Part shown: positions 58,954-64,000 of the stretch, piece after piece | How positions within the stretch are numbered: position 1 is the first letter of the stretch | Layout: the number at the start of each line of letters is the position of its first letter | Assembly: GCF_037080055.1 (NCBI RefSeq) | Contig: NZ_JBAOJI010000001.1 | Coordinates: 992,001-1,056,000, forward strand | Direction: 5' to 3' | DNA length: 64,000 bases | Source of the DNA: Halovenus sp037080055 | GTDB taxonomy: Archaea > Halobacteriota > Halobacteria > Halobacteriales > Haloarculaceae | Notes under the pieces: model-generated | The model's input: the letters and a program-made list of their open reading frames with translations, nothing else | Told to the model about the DNA's origin: nothing | Databases searched by the model: none | Program-made: the position numbers and the translations under genes

Positions 58954-60099
58954 ATGAACGCCGTACTCCCAGCGGAGTCACCCGGCCGGGCGGAACTCGT
59001 CTTCGCGCTCGGCGTGGGACTGCTCCTCGTCAGCGGGTTACTTCCGTGGATCGCCGCGTCGGAGGCGATCCCGGTCGCCGATCCAAGCGAGGAGGCCGAG
59101 GGACTGGCCTCCTTCGACGAGGAGCACACGAGTGAGGAAATTCTTGGGATCGACCGCGTCGACTGGGTCGTTCTCGCTGGCGTCGGCCTCGTTGCCACTA
59201 TTCTCGTCGTGACTGAGCCGTGGAGTCAGATCGTCCTCGCGTTCGCGGCCGCCAGCGGCGTGGCCGCAGTTGGGCTGGGTGCGGTGTATCTCGTCGATCC
59301 GGTATGGATGTACAGCGACTGGATCAAACCCGACGTTGCGGCCGTCGCCAGCACAGGTCCCGGCGTCTATCTCGCCATCTGCGGCGGCGTCCTCCAGCTA
59401 GGTGGGTGTTATCTGGCGTACAGCGAGTCGGAGTCGACGAGCGGTGCCCAGCAACTCGACGCGCCGTCGCCGGCACAACCGGGTGCGAACCAGCCAGGGC
59501 AGCCCCAGGGACCACGAGGCGGACAGCCGCCACAACAGGAGCCACGCCGACAGCAGCGCCCGCCTGGCCAGCAACCACCACAGGGAGCCGGACCGAATCA
59601 GGGCCAGCCCTCGCAGGGACAGCCACGACAGCGTGGCGGCCAACAACAGCCCTCAGGGCAGCCGCCAGCGAATGAACAGCCGCCCAACGAGCAACGGTCC
59701 CCGGGACGGCAGCCGCCACAGAATCAACACGAGGGCGGACAGCAACCGCAGGGAACACCCCCGAATCGCCAGCAGTCGACGGAGACGCCCCACGATCCGA
59801 GCGGACAGCCCGGGAACAATACCCCGGAGCCGGAACGCTCACCGACGGAGGGCGACCCGGAACAGCCACCGACAGAGCGTGGTCCGGAACAGCCACCCTC
59901 GGGACAACAACGAGATGCGAGACAGCAGCCCTCGAACCGAGAGCCGACTGAGGCCGATCCGGTGGAAGAGCCAGAGCGCTCAGATCAGCCCGCAGGGGAG
60001 TCACGACAGGGTACTGGGACTGGCCAGCCGAAAAAGTCACCCGAAGAACAGACAGAGCGTCGAAGCAACTCGGACGAGACGGACCGACAGGAAAAGTAG
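58954..60099 (+). CDS. Membrane protein with a long Gln/Pro/Arg-rich tail
   Basis: A 381-aa protein. Four hydrophobic helices occupy about 12-35, 70-90, 93-113 and 130-152. From residue 160 to the end it is disordered: QPP, GGQ, PNEQ and RQQ repeats, then a mixed-charge tail ending DETDRQEK. The Gln-rich composition is unusual in haloarchaea and recalls the N-terminal repeat of the protein at 49594. Function unknown; a scaffold, or a phase-separating tail, is possible. Confidence 0.7.
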   Translation: MNAVLPAESPGRAELVFALGVGLLLVSGLLPWIAASEAIPVADPSEEAEGLASFDEEHTSEEILGIDRVDWVVLAGVGLVATILVVTEPWSQIVLAFAAASGVAAVGLGAVYLVDPVWMYSDWIKPDVAAVASTGPGVYLAICGGVLQLGGCYLAYSESESTSGAQQLDAPSPAQPGANQPGQPQGPRGGQPPQQEPRRQQRPPGQQPPQGAGPNQGQPSQGQPRQRGGQQQPSGQPPANEQPPNEQRSPGRQPPQNQHEGGQQPQGTPPNRQQSTETPHDPSGQPGNNTPEPERSPTEGDPEQPPTERGPEQPPSGQQRDARQQPSNREPTEADPVEEPERSDQPAGESRQGTGTGQPKKSPEEQTERRSNSDETDRQEK

Positions 60100-60126
60100 C
60101 TCGTAGTTACGTCGACTGCGCTGGAT

Positions 60127-60501
60127 TTACTCGCGAGCCCACTCGACGGCTTCGTCGAGCGAACCGAAGGTTTTGATTTCCTGTGGCACGTCCAGATTTG
60201 CACTGACTGCGCGTGCCTTGAGCCCCTCGGAGACGAACGCGAGTTTTTCGATATCTGCCTCGTGGCCGTTCTCGCTCCACTCCTTGGCGAGGTGGTTCTG
60301 CGTCTCCCGGCCGAGGGTCATATCTGCGCTGAATTCGGTGACTGCAGCCGTAATCTGTGACTTGCTCGCCCGAGAGAGCCAGTCGGCTTCAGACTGGTTC
60401 ATTCCCTCTGTCTCGCCAGACCAGTCTGTGAGGTCCATTATCAAGACGTTCTCGCGTTCTTCGAAGCTGTACTCGAATGGAGGTTGCTGTGTTCGTGCCA
60501 T
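60127..60501 (-). CDS. SpoIIAA/STAS-like domain protein
   Basis: A 124-aa protein. An alternating strand/helix pattern (ENVLIMDLTDWSG; KLAFVSEGLKARAVSANLD) and the end IKTFGSLDEAVEWARE match stand-alone SpoIIAA-like (PF11964-type) haloarchaeal proteins, in which the last helix carries the F..xxEAxxWL pattern. These proteins may bind lipids or regulatory partners. No kinase or sigma-like partner is adjacent. Confidence 0.65.
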   Translation of the reverse strand: MARTQQPPFEYSFEERENVLIMDLTDWSGETEGMNQSEADWLSRASKSQITAAVTEFSADMTLGRETQNHLAKEWSENGHEADIEKLAFVSEGLKARAVSANLDVPQEIKTFGSLDEAVEWARE

Positions 60502-60590
60502 ACGAGAGAAGACGCAGCCAATCCATATCGTCCGACTAGCTAACAGAGTTGGAACCGAGCCGAGAATCGGGAGCTAACAGGTGAGGTGTA

Positions 60591-61868
60591 TCAGGCGAGC
60601 GCACTGCCGGCACGGACGAGTCGCTTCTCGCCGAAGGCGGGGCCGACCAACTGCAGTCCGACCGGCAGACCGTCGTCATCGCCGACCGGGACGGAAATCG
60701 CGGGGAGGTTCGCGAGGTTGACCGGCGTCGTGTTCGCGTCTGCGAGATACATCTTCATCGGATCGTCCAGACTCTCGCCGAGTTCGAAGGGTGTGATCGG
60801 CATCGTCGGCGACGCGAGTACATCGGCCTCCGAGAGGGCCTCGTCGAAGTCCTGCTGAATCCAGGCACGAGCGTCTTGGGCCTTCTTGTAGTACTTGTCG
60901 TGATAGCCCGCCGACAGCGCGTAGGTGCCGAGTAGGATACGACGTTTGACCTCCTCGCCGAAGCCCTCCTCGCGGGCCGTGGCGAACGTCTCGTTCCAGT
61001 TGCCGTCGTAGCCGCCGGAGGTGCCGTAGCGGACGCCGTCGAAGCGAGCGAGATTCGACGAGGCCTCGCTCATGGCGATGACGTAGTAGGCCTCGACGGC
61101 GTGTTCGAGACTCGGGAGACTAACCTCGTGATAGCTCGCACCTTGGGCTTCGAGGTCCTCGATGGCGCTCCAGAACTGGTCGACGACGCGTTCGTCGGCC
61201 CCGTCGAGCAGTTCCGTCGGCACGCCGATTTCGAGACCCTCGACGTCGCCGTCGGCGGCCGCGGCGTACTCGTAGTCGCTGCCGTGCTCGCGGGCATCCC
61301 GAGTCGTCCCATCCCGTTCGTCGGGGCCGGCGATCACTTCGAGCAGTTCCGCCGCCTCCTCGACACTCGGCGCGAGCGGACCGATCTGTTCGAGGCTGTT
61401 GGCGTAGGCGATCAACCCATAGCGGGAGACCAGTCCGTAGGTCGGCTTGATGCCGACGACATCACAGAACGCGGCCGGACAGCGGACCGATCCGCCAGTG
61501 TCGGTGCCGAGCGCCAGGTCGGCCTCACCGGCGGCGACGGCGGCCGCGGAGCCACCGGAGGAGCCACCGGGGACGTAGCCCGGCGCAGCGGGGTTGTCAG
61601 TCGACCCGAACGCAGAGGTTTCCGTCGTCGTTCCCATCCCGAACTCGTCCATGTTCGTCTTGCCGGGGATGGTCGCACCGGCGGCTTTCAGGCGCTCGAC
61701 GACGGTGCCGTCGTAGGGTGGGACGTAGTCGTCGAGCATCGCGGAGCCACACGTGGTTCTGACGCCTTCCGTGGAGATATTATCCTTGACAGCGACAGTC
61801 TTGCCGGCGAGTGGGCCCTCCTCGTCGCCCTCGATTTCCGTCTCGGTGATGTAGATGTTCTCGGCCAT
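60591..61868 (-). CDS. gatA: Glutamyl/aspartyl-tRNA amidotransferase subunit A
   Basis: A 425-aa amidase subunit of GatCAB, which amidates Glu-tRNA(Gln) and Asp-tRNA(Asn). The Ser-cisSer-Lys triad is present: K28 (VAVKDN), S103 (GGSSGGS) and S127 (TGGSVR). Length is a little short of bacterial GatA, as is normal in haloarchaea. gatC precedes it by 2 nt; gatB is elsewhere. Archaea use GatDE for Gln-tRNA, so GatCAB is expected to serve mainly Asn-tRNA. Confidence 0.93.
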   Translation of the reverse strand: MAENIYITETEIEGDEEGPLAGKTVAVKDNISTEGVRTTCGSAMLDDYVPPYDGTVVERLKAAGATIPGKTNMDEFGMGTTTETSAFGSTDNPAAPGYVPGGSSGGSAAAVAAGEADLALGTDTGGSVRCPAAFCDVVGIKPTYGLVSRYGLIAYANSLEQIGPLAPSVEEAAELLEVIAGPDERDGTTRDAREHGSDYEYAAAADGDVEGLEIGVPTELLDGADERVVDQFWSAIEDLEAQGASYHEVSLPSLEHAVEAYYVIAMSEASSNLARFDGVRYGTSGGYDGNWNETFATAREEGFGEEVKRRILLGTYALSAGYHDKYYKKAQDARAWIQQDFDEALSEADVLASPTMPITPFELGESLDDPMKMYLADANTTPVNLANLPAISVPVGDDDGLPVGLQLVGPAFGEKRLVRAGSALA

Positions 61869-61870
61869 GC

Positions 61871-62149
61871 TCAGGAGACCCGTGGACCTTTGAATCGGCC
61901 GTCTTCAGTTTCCTCGGCGTTGCGAAGGGCCTCGGCCTGGTCGAGACTCTCCCGGACCTCGTCGGCCCGCATCACGTTGGTCAGTTCGGGCTCGCTTTCG
62001 GTCTCGGGGACTTCATCGAGCGCCTCGAAGGCGGCAAGAATCTCGCCGAACTGCTCGGCGAAGCGCTCGCGTTCCTCGTCTCCGAGTTCGACACGAGCGA
62101 GGTCGGCGATATGTTCGACCTCGTCGGGATCGACGGCAGAATCGCTCAT
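61871..62149 (-). CDS. gatC: Glutamyl/aspartyl-tRNA amidotransferase subunit C
   Basis: A 92-aa subunit that stabilises GatA and links it to GatB. The helical N-terminal VDPDEVEHIADLARVEL and the EQFGEILAAFEALDEV segment are characteristic, and the conserved RADEVRESL near 63-71 is present. It overlaps nothing but lies 2 nt ahead of gatA. It diverges from tfb. Confidence 0.92.
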   Translation of the reverse strand: MSDSAVDPDEVEHIADLARVELGDEERERFAEQFGEILAAFEALDEVPETESEPELTNVMRADEVRESLDQAEALRNAEETEDGRFKGPRVS

Positions 62150-62244
62150 AGATACCGGCAGTGCTCTCCGGCCACTAAGCGTTTCGAATGCCCGCGTCGG
62201 CGGACGGTAACGGCCGTGTACAGGGCCGGCATTTGGGGGAAGGG

Positions 62245-62250
62245 TTTAAG
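62245..62250 (+). promoter_or_regulatory. TATA box of tfb
   Basis: TTTAAG within GGAAGGGTTTAAGTTG sits about 85 bp before the tfb ATG. The preceding purine-rich run suits a BRE. This would give a leader of about 55-60 nt, longer than for most neighbours, which may allow control at translation. Confidence 0.5.
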
Positions 62251-62331
62251 TTGCTTGGCCACCAACATAAATGTACCGCTGGATACCGCTGGACGTTTTC
62301 CGTGAAATCCCCTTCACCAGCAGAGACCAAC

Positions 62332-63309
62332 ATGACTGACACGACAACAAGGCGCTACGCGCGCGAAAGCGAGAGCGAAGAAACTGAAGAACAGGAGACA
62401 GACGAGGAAACGCTCGTCTGTCCGGAGTGTGGTGGCAACCTCGCATCGGATGCAGAACACGGCGAGACGGTCTGCGAGGACTGTGGACTGGTCGTCGAAG
62501 AAGACGAGATCGACCCCGGGCCAGAGTGGCGAGCGTTCGACTCCAAGGAGAAAGACGAAAAATCCCGCGTCGGTGCCCCGACGACGAATATGATGCACGA
62601 CAAGGGGCTGTCGACGAACATCGGCTGGCAGGACAAAGACGCATACGGCAACGCCCTCTCGAGCCGTCAGCGTGAGAAGATGCAACGGCTGCGAACCTGG
62701 AACGAACGGTTCCGAACGCGTGACTCCAAAGAGCGCAATCTCAAGCAAGCGCTCGGCGAAATCGACCGAATGGCATCTGCACTCGGACTCCCAGAGAACG
62801 TCCGGGAGACTGCCAGTGTGATCTACCGGCGAGCACTCGAAGAGGATCTCCTACCAGGACGCTCTATCGAGGGTGTCGCGACGGCTTCGCTGTACGCTGC
62901 CGCCCGGAAGGCAGGCACCCCGCGGTCGCTCGACGAACTCACGACAGTATCACGAGTCGACAAAGACGAAATCGCCCGGACGTACCGCTACGTCGTACGG
63001 GAACTGAGCCTGGAGATCAAGCCAGCCGATCCCGAGAGCTACGTCCCCCGGTTCGTCTCTGATCTCGAACTCTCCGAGGAAGTCGAGCGCCGCGCTCGAC
63101 AGCTCCTCCAGAACGCGAAAGAACAGGGCGTCCACTCCGGCAAGTCCCCGGTCGGACTGGCCGCCGCCGCAGTGTACGCCTCCTCGCTTTTGACCAACGA
63201 GAAGGTCACACAGAGCGAGGTCAGCGAAGTCGCGAATATCTCAGAAGTGACAATCCGGAACCGGTACCACGAACTACTCGAAGCCGAAGAGAACGTCCCC
63301 GGCCTCTAA
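62332..63309 (+). CDS. tfb: Transcription initiation factor IIB (TFB)
   Basis: A 325-aa general transcription factor that binds TBP-DNA and recruits RNA polymerase. An N-terminal acidic stretch precedes a zinc ribbon (C30-x2-C33, C48-x2-C51), then the B-finger/linker (GPEWRAFDSKEKDEKSRVGAPTT) and two cyclin-like repeats (about 120-210 and 220-310) ending in an HTH (ANISEVTIRNRY). The start at 62332 was used; upstream in-frame codons lie in the leader. Haloarchaea have several tfb paralogues, and this one looks complete. Confidence 0.95.
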   Translation: MTDTTTRRYARESESEETEEQETDEETLVCPECGGNLASDAEHGETVCEDCGLVVEEDEIDPGPEWRAFDSKEKDEKSRVGAPTTNMMHDKGLSTNIGWQDKDAYGNALSSRQREKMQRLRTWNERFRTRDSKERNLKQALGEIDRMASALGLPENVRETASVIYRRALEEDLLPGRSIEGVATASLYAAARKAGTPRSLDELTTVSRVDKDEIARTYRYVVRELSLEIKPADPESYVPRFVSDLELSEEVERRARQLLQNAKEQGVHSGKSPVGLAAAAVYASSLLTNEKVTQSEVSEVANISEVTIRNRYHELLEAEENVPGL

Positions 63310-63692
63310 TCGGCTGGTCCCGCCTGCGCGAGCAGGCCATCCGCGAGTGGTCCCGGCTCGATTTCTGTCGTCACCGTGCGCTGTTCGTCTCGATCGAACG
63401 ATTCGACGAACGAAACAGACTCCGTAATCGCCTCTTCTGGTTCGTCCGGGTCCGCATCGAGATTCACTGCCTCGACAGTGATTTCGATGTCGGCCGAGAT
63501 GCCGACGTTGTGGACCATCACAGTCGCCTCGATCGTCCCTTCGACCGGGGCGTCGAGATCGGCTGGTTCCACGTAGACTGCGCTGGCCCGTGGCTCGCCC
63601 TCTGTCACGTCCCCAGTACAGCCCGCAAGCCCGACAAGCGTCCCCGCGCCGGCACACCGAAGCAGTCGCCGTCGGGTCAGATCGATGGCCAT
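63306..63692 (-). CDS. Tat-exported lipoprotein with a single beta domain
   Basis: A 128-aa protein. A Tat signal (TRRRLLRCAG) runs into a lipobox LAGC, so it should be lipid-anchored outside the membrane. The mature part (about 30-128) is a beta-rich, CARDB/FxLYD-like domain. Its 3' end overlaps tfb by 4 nt, convergently. Function unknown. Confidence 0.7.
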   Translation of the reverse strand: MAIDLTRRRLLRCAGAGTLVGLAGCTGDVTEGEPRASAVYVEPADLDAPVEGTIEATVMVHNVGISADIEITVEAVNLDADPDEPEEAITESVSFVESFDRDEQRTVTTEIEPGPLADGLLAQAGPAD

Positions 63693-63754
63693 GTCTACCG
63701 ATCGTACGGCGTCGACGAGTAAGAGTTTCGCGTTTGTCGCCGACAGTAGTCCCC

Positions 63755-64000
63755 TCAGTACACGTCGCCGAGGAACTCTCGAATCGCGTCGTTGACGGCT
63801 TCGGGCTGTTCGATATTCGAGGAGTGACCGGCCTCGGGGATCAGCGCCTGCTCGGCGTCGAGGGCCTCGACGGTCGGTTCAGCGCGCTCGAAGGGGATCG
63901 ACTCGTCTTCCTCGCCGTGGACGAGAAGCGTCGGTACGTCGAGATCATCGAGTTGGTCGGTCACGTCGGGCCGTTCGAGCCACGAACTGACCTCCTGGTA
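63755..64000 (-). CDS. Alpha/beta hydrolase, C-terminal part (truncated by window edge)
   Basis: The frame is open from the window end to the stop at 63755 and encodes 81 residues: a strand-turn LDVPTLLVHGEEDESIPFERA (acid residue loop), then EAGHSSNIEQPEAVNDAIREFL with the catalytic histidine. This is the C-terminal third of a classic alpha/beta hydrolase. The nucleophile lies beyond the window, so esterase, lactonase and other roles cannot be told apart. Confidence 0.85.
   Translation of the reverse strand, partial: YQEVSSWLERPDVTDQLDDLDVPTLLVHGEEDESIPFERAEPTVEALDAEQALIPEAGHSSNIEQPEAVNDAIREFLGDVY

Overview
The window is a chromosomal segment of a halophilic archaeon (class Halobacteria). 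The evidence is high-GC coding DNA, strongly acidic predicted proteins, TATA boxes about 25-32 bp upstream of start codons with almost no leader, a TFB gene, the haloarchaeal surface-protein C-terminal anchor (PGF-CTERM), Tat-type secretion signals and several families known mainly from haloarchaea. The genus cannot be fixed from this stretch alone.

Layout. 0-7 kb holds central metabolism: class I fructose-bisphosphate aldolase and fructose-1,6-bisphosphatase in one operon, a MaoC hydratase and a CitE/HpcH-type CoA-ester lyase on either side of a pseudokinase/pilin-like membrane protein, glutamate dehydrogenase, an SRPBCC protein and a PhoU protein. 7-13 kb holds a DICT-domain protein, a membrane protein and a TadA/PilB ATPase plus TadC/PilC pair of type IV pilus type; the TadC protein carries an extra C-terminal DUF7282-like domain. 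13-18 kb has ThiDN, a methyltransferase, an SDR and a Tat-exported protein with a cupredoxin domain and DUF7282-like repeats. 18-23 kb contains tRNA-Gln, a coiled-coil protein, a thioredoxin, a compact wHTH / 35-aa ORF / membrane-protein cluster, and a five-repeat DUF7282 surface protein with PGF-CTERM. 23-32 kb carries an epoxide-hydrolase-like protein, an RND/MMPL transporter, an SDR, an ADP-forming acetyl-CoA synthetase joined by a 4-nt overlap to a DRTGG phosphotransacetylase-family protein, two tiny paralogous membrane proteins, an 80-bp inverted-repeat element and YjbQ.

32-40 kb is a tight minus-strand operon prkA1-prkA2-yeaH-spoVR: two AAA/PrkA-type kinases, a VWA-like DUF444 protein and SpoVR, behind a long, partly AT-rich leader. 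40-46 kb has a DUF5820-like protein, a condensation-superfamily acyltransferase and a 1265-aa secreted repeat protein with an AT-rich, palindrome-rich upstream region. 46-54 kb has a PrsW protease, a UbiA prenyltransferase, membrane proteins, tRNA-Lys, a TrkA-N/DHH phosphoesterase, a PRC-barrel protein resembling the division protein CdpB1, a YdjM-like membrane hydrolase and threonine synthase. 54-64 kb has a copper-type P-ATPase, a TnpB-only IS1341-like element inserted at the 3' end of a CBS-domain gene, a Gln/Pro-rich membrane protein, a SpoIIAA-like protein, gatCA, tfb, a Tat lipoprotein and a truncated alpha/beta hydrolase.

The most interesting patterns are the recurrence of DUF7282-like domains in a pilus-type membrane protein and two exported proteins within 15 kb, the duplicated PrkA operon, the small ORF chained by ATGA overlaps and sharing a repeated upstream motif, tRNA 3'-fragment/hairpin islands, and the TnpB element supplying the stop codon of its neighbour. 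No CRISPR array, rRNA or complete prophage was seen.
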